A stretch of DNA of 64,000 nt from contig NZ_CP059572.1 in the NCBI RefSeq assembly GCF_019175365.1, positions 8,719,501 to 8,783,500 of the forward strand, read 5' to 3'. A model generated the notes under the pieces. It ran no database searches, was not told the DNA's origin, and saw only the letters and a list, made by a program, of their open reading frames with translations. Of the stretch, positions 47,701 to 64,000 are shown one piece after another (within the stretch, counting starts at the first letter, position 1; each line of letters starts with the position of its first letter). The position numbers and the translations under genes were made by a program. The stretch comes from Actinomadura graeca. Lineage in GTDB: Bacteria; Actinomycetota; Actinomycetes; Streptosporangiales; Streptosporangiaceae.

Positions 47701-50460
47701 CACGCGGATCTGGGCGCCCTCGTCACGGCGCTCGAAGCCGGCGCCGCGCCACCCTCGCTCGTCTTCGCCGAGGCCGGGCCGCAGGACGGCGACGCCGGGC
47801 TCGCGGTGGTCGAGACGGTCCTGGAGCTGCTGCGCGGCTGGCTGGGCGAGCCGCGGCTCGCCGACGCCACGCTGGTGGTCCTGACCAGGGGAGCGGTGTC
47901 GGCCGAGGGCGACGCGGACCCGTCCGGCGCAGGAGTGTGGGGCCTGGTCCGCAGCGCCCAGTCCGAGCATCCCGGCCGCTTCGTCCTCCTCGACCTGGAC
48001 CCCCGGCCGGGGGCCGTGCCGGAGGAGGCCGCCGCCGCGGTGGCCAGGGCCCTGGACGCCGACGAGCCGCAGGCCGCGCTGCGTGACGGCGCCTTGCTGG
48101 TGCCGCGCTGGGCGCCCGCGGGACCGCCGGCGGAGCTGACGGCGCCCGCCGGGGAGTCCGCCTGGCGGCTGGCCGCCGCCGGGACGGCGACCCTGGAGAA
48201 CGTGTCGCCCGTGCCGTGCCCGGAGGCGCTGGAACCCCTCGGCCCCGGCCAGGTGCGCGTCGCCGTGCACGCCGCCGGAGTCAACTTCCGGGACGTGCTG
48301 ATCGCGCTCGGGATGTACCCGGACGACGGCGTGTTCGCGGGCAGCGAGGGCGCCGGGACGGTCCTCGACGCCGGGCCCGGCGTGACCGGCCTCGCGGCGG
48401 GGGACCTGGTGATGGGCCTGTTCGAGGGTGCGTTCGGCACCGTCGCGGTGGCGGACGCCCGGATGGTGGTGCCGGTGCCGCCCGGATGGACCCCGCGGAT
48501 GGCGGCCGGCGTCCCCGTGGCGTACCTGACGGCGTGGTACGGGCTGGTCGACCTGGGTGGTCTGCGTGCCGGTGAGTCGGTGCTGGTGCATGCGGCGACC
48601 GGTGGTGTGGGGATGGCGGCGGTGCGGATCGCCCGGTATCTGGGGGCGGAGGTGTATGCGACGGCGGGTCCTGGCAAGCAGGGCGTGCTGGAGGAGATGG
48701 GCATCGACGCCGCGCACCGTGCGTCGTCGCGGGATCTGGATTTCGAGGGCGGGTTCCGTGGTGCGACGGGCGGGCGTGGTGTGGATGTGGTGCTGAACAG
48801 CCTGGCGGGTGAGTTCACCGATGCGTCGTTGCGGCTGCTGGCGGACGGCGGCCGGTTCGTCGAGATGGGCAAGACCGACCTGCGCGACCCGGCGCGGATC
48901 GCCGAGGACCGTCCGGGAGTGCGGTACCGCTCGTTCGACCTGGTCGGCGACGCCGGGCCCGAACGGGTCGGCGAGATGCTCACGACACTGACGGGCCTCT
49001 TCCGTGACGGGACGCTGGCCCCCCTCCCGGTGGAGCCGTGGCCCCTGGGCCGGGCCCGCGAGGCGCTGCGGCACATGAGCCAGGCCCGGCACACCGGCAA
49101 GCTCGTCCTGGACGTGCCCGCGCCGCTGGACCCCGACGGCACCGTGCTCATCACCGGCGGCACCGGCACCCTCGGCGGCCTGGTCGCCGAGCACCTGGTG
49201 CGCACCTGGAACGTCAGGCGGCTGCTGCTGGCCGGGCGCCGCGGCCCCGCCGCCCCCGGCGCGGCGGAACTGGCCTCCCGGCTGGAGGCGCTCGGCGCGG
49301 ACGTGACCATCGCCGCCGTCGACGTCACCGACGCGGCGGCCGTGACCGCCGCGGTCGCCGGGATCGACCCGGCGCACCCGCTGACCGGCGTGGTGCACGC
49401 CGCCGGCGTCCTGGACGACGCGACGGTCGCCTCGCTCACCCCCGGGCGGCTCGCCCCCGTCTGGGCGGCGAAGGCGGCGGCCGCCGCGAACCTGCACGCC
49501 GCGACCGCGGACCTGCGCCTCGGCCTGTTCGTGATCTTCTCGTCGGCGGCCGCCGCGGCGGGCAGCCCGGGGCAGGGCGGCTACGCCGCCGCCAACGCCT
49601 ACTGCGACGCGCTGGCCGCCCGCCGCCGCGCCGCCGGGCTGGCGGGGCAGTCGATCGGATGGGGGCTGTGGGCGTCGGCGAGCGCGATGACCGGGCACCT
49701 GACCGAGGGCGACCTGTCCCGGATGGGCCGCACCGGGTTCACCCCGCTCGGCGACGAGCGCGGGCTCGCGCTGCTGGACGCGGCCCGCCGGGACGGCCGG
49801 CCGCACCTGCTGGCCGTGGACCTCGACGCCCGCGTCCTCGCCTCCGGCCCGCCCGGCACCGTCCCCGCGCCGCTGCGCGCCCTCGCCGCCGCGCACGGCC
49901 CAGGCCGGTCCCGGGCGTCCGCCGCCGCGGCGGGGGAGCGGCCCGGCGGCCTGGCCGGACGGCTGGCCGGGCTGCCCCCCGCCGAACAGGAGCGGGTGCT
50001 GCTGGCACTGGTGCGGACGCACGCGGCGACCGTCCTCGGGCACTCCGGCCCGGCCGCGGTCAGCGCCGGGACGCCCTTCAAGGACCTGGGCTTCGACTCG
50101 CTGACGGCCGTCGAGCTGCGCAACCGGCTCGCCGCGGCGACCGGGCTGCGCCTGCCGCCCGCGCTGGTGTTCGACTACCCGGAGGCGACCGTCCTGGCCG
50201 CCCACCTGCGGCGGGAGCTGGCACCCGGCGGGGAGGCGCCGGCGCCCGGCGACGCCGCCGACCCGCTGCTCAGCGACCTCGGAAGGATCGAGGGCGCCCT
50301 GACCGCGCTCCCCGTCGAGGGGGACGCGCGCGAGAGGGTCGCGCGGCGTCTCACCGCGCTGCTGGCCACGCTCGACGCCGACGCCGGGGCGACCGGCGAC
50401 GGCCTCCTCGACGGCGCGTCCGACGAGGAGATGTTCGAGTTCATCGACCGCGAACTGTGA
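38701..50460 (+). CDS. Type I PKS gene 3: module 3 KS-AT-DH-KR-ACP and module 4 KS-AT-DH-ER-KR-ACP
   Basis: A 3919-residue two-module PKS starting 6 bp after gene 2. Module 3: KS Cys208; AT with GHSVGE and HAFHS (malonyl); DH with His969, but [10 protein letters not shown] has Asp973 where the motif has Gly, second motif DGALH intact; KR at about 1394-1620 with GGTGALG and IDD (B-type), catalytic Ser/Tyr present; ACP Ser1699. Expected product: a 2-unsubstituted alkene. Module 4: KS Cys1933; AT with GHSQGE and YASH (methylmalonyl); DH His2706 in [12 protein letters not shown] at about 3150-3475 with GMYP; KR at about 3479-3710 with LDD; ACP Ser3800. Expected product: a saturated methyl-branched unit. 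The C-terminus ends FEFIDREL, unlike the FIDNELG of genes 1, 2 and 4. Parts of module 4 are near-copies of modules 1 and 2. Confidence 0.93.
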   Translation: MGNETVNEETLVDYLRRVTADLHDTRRRLREAEERHAEPVAVVEMACRFPGGVRTPEDLWDLVDSGGDAMGPFPGDRGWDLDRLFHPDPAHPGTSVAREGGFLYDADLFDPEFFGISPRETRVLDPQQRLLLEVAWELLERAGIDPVTLKGSRTGVYAGAALPGFGTPHADRAAEGHLVTGNAPSVLSGRLSYTLGLEGPAVTIDTACSSSLAAIHLACHALRQGECTLALAGGVTVMAVPNVFTEFSRQRGLAPDGRCKAFSASADGTGFSEGVGLVLLERLSDARRNGHRVLAVVRGSALNQDGASNGLTAPSGASQRRVIRQALDAARLSPSDVDAVEAHGTGTRLGDPIEARALLDVYGADRAPGRPLWLGSVKSNIGHTQGAAGVAGLMKMVMAMRHGRLPATLHAAEPTPHVDWDAGAVRLLTGPVAWPRGARPRRTGVSSFGISGTNAHLILEEPPGADPGERAEEPAAGPVPWVLSARTPKALDAQAAALTAHLDAHPDLPVADVGWSLARTRTAFEHRAVILGSGRGDLRAGLDALAGGRDHPGLTRAAGPARPGGTAFMFTGQGSQRPGMGRGLHERYAAFAEAFDEACAHLDPLLGRSVRDLVFEPADAADLDRTGVTQAALFAVEVALFRLAGAFGLVPGHLTGHSVGEIAAAHAAGVMSLPDACALVAARGRLMEALPPGGAMAAVQAAEDEVVPLLAETGGRASLAAVNGPAAVVVTGDEDAVGQIADRLRDRGRRTRRLRVSHAFHSHLLEPMLDDFREVARSLSYEAPRIPVISNLTGRTAEAARLTDPEYWVRHVREPVRFHDGLRALHGEGVVRYLELGPDPVLTAIAQDALAAGEDGPAPDGAPIFAAALRRDHDEARTFLAAVAALHVDGAEADLAAALPEGAGMVPLPTYRFQRRRYWRPVPDGAGVNASGVRPAGHPLLQATVEPATGELLLTGRLSRRAHGWLADHAVADAVPLPGTAFLEVALAAAERAGCDLIEDLTLETPLPLPETGAADIQVAVAVPDENGRRAVTVYSRPAADGESGDAPAWRRHAAGTFAETTGAPAPQAAPSAAWPPPGAVEIDVEAMYDRLADQGYRYGPAFRCVRSAWRLGDEVVMDVALAPEQREDAAGYGIHPALLDGALHVIGELREDDDRTVRLPFSFSGVRLHAAGPSRLRARLTPGDAGTFGLALGGEDGAPALTIDALGLRTVSAERWRSAQAITGDSLYRVEWRPLAARAGHAPEEGPSPDEDDIEILRCPRGQDDGGVPAQARAALHRTLALLQDRLSGEPSGGGHGGRFAIVTAGAVAAADGDPPADLATAPIWGLVRAAQAEHPGRILLVDTDEDDVPRDVLRDLVTEAEPQAVVRGGTVLVPRLVRVPAEADTAAPALDPDGTVLIVGGTGALGRLVARHLVARHGARHLLLTGRRGGDPGLDDLDADVRVAACDVTDPGALEALLASVPDEHPLTAVVHAAGIIDDGVVTALTPGRLDAVLASKLDGAWNLHRLTRDHDLAAFVLFSSAVSVFGGGGQGNYAAANTFLNTLAEHRRAAGLPGTALAWGLWETSGGMAAGLEDADLARITRSGVAALPDQEALALLDAALTGPHPVLVPVRLDRASLREQAAAGTLPPVLRGQVRTPARGPAATSLPGRLAGLPPAEQDRIIGGVVRDQVATVLAHPEPETLDLARAFNDLGFDSLTALELRNRLNAATGVSLPSTVVFDHPTPGALIRLLRTRLTGEAAARPSPAVARTAADADEPIAIIGMACRYPGGVASPEDLWELVASGRDAIGGFPAGRGWDLAGLYDPDPEREGHSYTREGGFLYDADRFDAEFFGISPREALAMDPQQRLLLETAWQAFERAGIDPADLRGTPTAVITGVMYDDYGSRFLGRIPKGVEGRLMPGSTPSVASGRVAYTFGLEGPALTVDTACSSSLVAIHLACRSLRQGESTLALAGGVTVMSTPNTFVEFSRQGGLAVDGRCKAFAAGADGTGWSEGVGLVLLERLSDARRNGHRVLAVVRGSAVNQDGASNGLTAPNGLAQGRVIGAALAAAGLPPSEVDAVEAHGTGTRLGDPIEAQALLAAYGQGRGDGGPLWLGSVKSNIGHAQAAAGVAGVIKMVMAMRHGTLPASLHIDEPSPHVDWNAGAVRLLTEPVEWRGDGRPRRAGVSSFGFSGTNAHVIIEQPAEEAPSPEPSVPEPAEGVMPWVLTARSDEALRDQARRLGDYVDGADDVTAAQIGWSLVSARSVFEHRAVVVGGWDVLCGGVAGLGGGGVGGSVVSGRVLAGAGAGAGAGAGGGGGVVLVFGGQGSQWVGMGAGLLGSSAVFAGRVGECERALAPYVDWSLSEVLRGGVSAADLGRVDVVQPVLWAVMVSLAAVWEGFGVRPAAVVGHSQGEIAAACVAGALSLEDAARVVAVRSKALRRLSGRGAMASLGVSREEATALISRLGDRADGVVVAGINGPSSTVVSGPPDEVRSVVAAVRGGGWRARLVDVDYASHGPQVDEITGGLLRDLGGIRPLPTGVGFVSSVTGGRFDPGGLDAGYWVSNLREPVRFAEAIEALLAEGHRVFIESSPHPVLTVGMSECFERAGVTAAAVPTLRRDEGDLTRVGLSLAEAFVAGADVDWRPWFPAGPRPETVDLPTYAFQRRRFWLTGESGAPDVADLGLDPTGHPVLGAAMRHADGDGHVLTGRVTRQRPAWLTDHVVLGSVPVPGAAQLEWVLRAADESGCAAVEELVLQTPLVVPEQGGLSVQVVVGEPGEDGRRDVGVYSRAAAGWTRHATGILSASPIGATPDGNDGAPDSAWPPPGAEPVGVDGFYERTEAAGYGYGPAFQGLRAVWRDGRDVLAEIELPEQVEDRDGYGVHPVLVDAALHALLLIGRFGDGRAWLPFTWNGVTLHAVGATSVRVRLSPLGEGLDQGVRMTITDPLGAPVLEVESVVLRQADAERLRAAGERPADGLYVVEWTEVPAPADGAGVPPDTRGWAVLGAAPDGWGLTAHADLGALVTALEAGAAPPSLVFAEAGPQDGDAGLAVVETVLELLRGWLGEPRLADATLVVLTRGAVSAEGDADPSGAGVWGLVRSAQSEHPGRFVLLDLDPRPGAVPEEAAAAVARALDADEPQAALRDGALLVPRWAPAGPPAELTAPAGESAWRLAAAGTATLENVSPVPCPEALEPLGPGQVRVAVHAAGVNFRDVLIALGMYPDDGVFAGSEGAGTVLDAGPGVTGLAAGDLVMGLFEGAFGTVAVADARMVVPVPPGWTPRMAAGVPVAYLTAWYGLVDLGGLRAGESVLVHAATGGVGMAAVRIARYLGAEVYATAGPGKQGVLEEMGIDAAHRASSRDLDFEGGFRGATGGRGVDVVLNSLAGEFTDASLRLLADGGRFVEMGKTDLRDPARIAEDRPGVRYRSFDLVGDAGPERVGEMLTTLTGLFRDGTLAPLPVEPWPLGRAREALRHMSQARHTGKLVLDVPAPLDPDGTVLITGGTGTLGGLVAEHLVRTWNVRRLLLAGRRGPAAPGAAELASRLEALGADVTIAAVDVTDAAAVTAAVAGIDPAHPLTGVVHAAGVLDDATVASLTPGRLAPVWAAKAAAAANLHAATADLRLGLFVIFSSAAAAAGSPGQGGYAAANAYCDALAARRRAAGLAGQSIGWGLWASASAMTGHLTEGDLSRMGRTGFTPLGDERGLALLDAARRDGRPHLLAVDLDARVLASGPPGTVPAPLRALAAAHGPGRSRASAAAAGERPGGLAGRLAGLPPAEQERVLLALVRTHAATVLGHSGPAAVSAGTPFKDLGFDSLTAVELRNRLAAATGLRLPPALVFDYPEATVLAAHLRRELAPGGEAPAPGDAADPLLSDLGRIEGALTALPVEGDARERVARRLTALLATLDADAGATGDGLLDGASDEEMFEFIDREL
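45420..46655 (+). repeat. Methylmalonyl-AT block of module 4, copy of 29515-30716
   Basis: Partner of the module 1 block. Besides long identical runs it carries its own diverged patch at about 45910-46085 and a different linker microsatellite (45559-45606). Confidence 0.85.
45559..45606 (+). repeat. Microsatellite (GCCGGT)6 then (GGT)4 in the KS-AT linker of module 4
   Basis: It codes six Ala-Gly pairs and a Gly run just before the AT start. The corresponding linker of module 1 has a different Gly/Ser-rich filler, so this site varies in length and content between otherwise identical copies. Confidence 0.9.
48553..48904 (+). repeat. ER block of module 4, copy of 36734-37085
   Basis: Partner of the module 2 ER block, with one base difference seen over 352 bp. 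The flanking ER and KR sequence of the two modules is clearly more diverged. Confidence 0.9.
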
Positions 50461-50485
50461 CCCGCTCGAACGGAAGTGAGGACTG

Positions 50486-62158
<11,673 letters not shown>

Positions 62159-62201
62159 CCGAACCGGCCGCGGCGCGTCCGCCGAAGGATGGATGACCAC
62201 G

Positions 62202-64000
62202 ATGGCGAGCGAAGAGAAGCTGGTCGATTACCTGAAGCGGGTCGCGTCGGACTTGCACGACACCCGGCTGCGGCTGCGCGAGCTGGAGGACCGGCGGGCC
62301 GAGCCCGTGGCCGTCGTCGGCATGGCCTGCCGCCTTCCCGGCGGGGTCGGCTCCCCCGAGGAGCTGTGGGACCTCGTCGCCTCGGGCCGCGACGCCATCG
62401 GCGGCTTCCCCGCCGACCGCGGCTGGGAGCTGGAGCGGCTCTTCCACCCCGACCCGGACCACCCCGGCACCAGCTACGTCCGCGAGGGCGGGTTCGTGGA
62501 CGGCGCCGACCGGTTCGACGCCGGCTTCTTCGGGATCAGCCCGCGCGAGGCGCTCGCGTCCAACCCCCAGCAGCGGATGCTCCTGGAGGTCGCGTGGGAG
62601 CTGCTCGAACGCGCCGGGATCGTCCCCGACGCGCTGCGCGGCACGCCCACCGGCGTGTACATCGGCACGGCCACCACCGGCAGCTCGACGCACAGCGACC
62701 CGTCCGGGCGGGCGACCGACGGGTACGCGGGCAACGCCCCCAGCGTCCTGTCCGGCCGGGTGTCCTACACGCTGGGCCTGGAGGGCCCGGCGGTGACGGT
62801 GGAGACGGCCTGCTCGTCCTCCCTGGTGGCGATGCACCTCGCCTGCCAGGCGCTGCGGGACGGCGACTGCACCCTCGCGCTGGCCGGCGGCGTGACTGTG
62901 ATGGTCACGCCCGAGGCGTTCACCGCGTTCTCGCGCCAGCGCGGGCTCGCGCTCGACGGGCGCTGCAAGCCCTTCTCCGCCGCCGCCGACGGCACCAGCT
63001 GGGGAGAGGGCGCCGGCCTGGTCCTGCTGGAGCGCCTCTCGGACGCCCAGAGGCTCGGCCACCGCGTCCTGGGCGTCATCCGGAGCTCCGCGGTCAACCA
63101 GGACGGGGCCAGCAACGGGATGACGGCCCCGAACGGCCCGTCGCAGGAGCGGGTGATCCGGCAGGCGCTGGCCGCCGCGCGGCTTCCGGCGTCCGCCGTG
63201 GACGCGGTCGAGGCCCACGGCACCGGGACCACGCTCGGCGACCCCATCGAGGCCGGGGCGCTGCTGGCGACCTACGGGCGGGACCGCCCGGCGGACCGTC
63301 CGCTGCTGCTGGGGTCGGTCAAGTCGAACATCGGGCACACCCAGGGCGCCGCGGGCGTCGCCGGCGTCATCAAGACGATCATGGCGATGCGGCACGGGCG
63401 GTTCCCCGCGACGCTGCACCTCGGCGAGCCCACCCCCCACGTGGACTGGTCGTCCGGCGCGATACGGCTGCCCGCCGAGACCACCGGGTGGCCGCGCGCG
63501 GGCCGCCCGCGCCGGGCCGGGGTGTCCTCGTTCGGGATCTCCGGCACCAACGCGCACCTGATCCTGGAAGAGGCCCCGGAGCAGCCGGCGGAGACCACGT
63601 CGGAGGCCCCGGTGCCCGGCCCGGTCCCGGCCGGGGCGCCGGTGCCGTGGGTGGTGTCGGCGCGGAATCCGGCGGCCCTGCGGGAGCAGGCACGCCGGCT
63701 GGGTGCGTTCGCCGCCGCGGAGGACGGGCGGCCGCCCGCGGCCGTGGGCCGGGCCCTCGCCGCGACCCGGTCCGTGTTCGAGCACAGGGCCGTCGTCCTC
63801 GGCCACGACCGCGCCGCCCTCCTCGCCGGGCTGGACGCCGTCGCCGACGGCGCCGCCCACCCCGATGTCGTCACCGGAGAGGCCACCGGGACGGGCCCCG
63901 GCCCCGTCCTGGTCTTCCCCGGGCAGGGCTCGCAGTGGGCCGGGATGGGCGCCGCGCTGCTGGAGGCGTCCCCGGCGTTCGCGGCGCGCATCGCCGAATG
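62202..64000 (+). CDS. Type I PKS gene 5 (partial): module 7 KS and start of AT
   Basis: The first 599 codons of a further PKS, cut by the right edge. N-terminal docking coil ([19 protein letters not shown]) closely like gene 2. KS at about residues 32-455 with active Cys204; the preceding residue pattern is VETACSS where all other extension KSs here have V/I-D-T-A-C. The HGTGT and [11 protein letters not shown]is motifs are intact. The AT begins at about residue 565 ([13 protein letters not shown]), and its specificity motifs lie outside the window. I chose ATG 62202 because it aligns exactly with the start of gene 2; ATG 62193 is in frame and possible. The gap to gene 4 is 43 bp. Confidence 0.92.
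   Translation, partial: MASEEKLVDYLKRVASDLHDTRLRLRELEDRRAEPVAVVGMACRLPGGVGSPEELWDLVASGRDAIGGFPADRGWELERLFHPDPDHPGTSYVREGGFVDGADRFDAGFFGISPREALASNPQQRMLLEVAWELLERAGIVPDALRGTPTGVYIGTATTGSSTHSDPSGRATDGYAGNAPSVLSGRVSYTLGLEGPAVTVETACSSSLVAMHLACQALRDGDCTLALAGGVTVMVTPEAFTAFSRQRGLALDGRCKPFSAAADGTSWGEGAGLVLLERLSDAQRLGHRVLGVIRSSAVNQDGASNGMTAPNGPSQERVIRQALAAARLPASAVDAVEAHGTGTTLGDPIEAGALLATYGRDRPADRPLLLGSVKSNIGHTQGAAGVAGVIKTIMAMRHGRFPATLHLGEPTPHVDWSSGAIRLPAETTGWPRAGRPRRAGVSSFGISGTNAHLILEEAPEQPAETTSEAPVPGPVPAGAPVPWVVSARNPAALREQARRLGAFAAAEDGRPPAAVGRALAATRSVFEHRAVVLGHDRAALLAGLDAVADGAAHPDVVTGEATGTGPGPVLVFPGQGSQWAGMGAALLEASPAFAARIAE

Noticed and set aside
62799..62816. Module 7 KS as another KSQ-type loading domain
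   Set aside because: The active-site Cys is present; only the upstream Asp is changed.

Overview
The window comes from a very GC-rich actinomycete, most likely a filamentous one. Supporting this are the strongly G/C-biased third codon positions, frequent GTG starts, ATGA and GTGA gene overlaps, DtxR/IdeR-type iron boxes, LAL and SARP regulators, and long collinear modular type I polyketide synthases (PKSs). A panD copy inside a salicylate-type siderophore locus recalls Actinomadura siderophores that contain beta-alanine (madurastatin type), but genus placement is an inference.

Left part (1-6.5 kb): the 3' end of a branched-chain amino-acid-type ABC permease, a zinc alcohol dehydrogenase and an aldo-keto reductase form a tight + strand operon. 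A decayed histidine-kinase tail follows. Next is a - strand unit with a TetR regulator, an ATPase and a large 12-helix-type permease, which looks like a drug or polyketide exporter under an AT-rich operator.

Iron locus (6.55-16.27 kb): three 19-bp iron boxes mark three transcription units. These are (i) a FecCD/FecCD/FecE siderophore importer, (ii) a cyclizing NRPS (ArCP-Cy-A-PCP, hand-read A-domain code closest to Cys), and (iii) a divergent pair made of an EntS-like MFS exporter (-) and panD plus an aryl-AMP ligase (+). The ligase residues point to salicylate. Together they suggest a salicyl-thiazoline siderophore with beta-alanine. No thioesterase, later NRPS module or salicylate synthase is present, so the rest must lie elsewhere.

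Regulatory block (16.3-25.0 kb): two paralogous LAL regulators face each other tail to tail, followed by a SARP. Heptamer direct repeats with 11-bp period (CTTTAGT type) occur both before the first LAL and before the first PKS gene. They are candidate SARP binding sites linking the regulators to the PKS.

PKS block (25.0 kb to right edge): five collinear PKS genes carry a loading module (KSQ-AT-ACP), six complete extension modules and the start of a seventh. The order is M1 KS-AT(methylmalonyl)-DH-ACP without a KR; M2 KS-AT(methylmalonyl)-DH-ER-KR-ACP, with a one-base frameshift before the ACP; M3 KS-AT(malonyl)-DH-KR-ACP; M4 KS-AT(methylmalonyl)-DH-ER-KR-ACP; M5 KS-AT(unusual, AAGH motif)-DH-KR-ACP; M6 KS-AT(malonyl)-DH-ER-KR-ACP; M7 KS-AT, cut by the window edge. 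The predicted chain is an acetate-started, methyl- and possibly ethyl-branched, highly reduced polyketide in which saturated and alkene units alternate. Nearly identical DNA blocks with a different codon style are shared between modules, indicating gene conversion. The cluster continues past 64000, so release and tailoring cannot be seen. I did not recognise the product.
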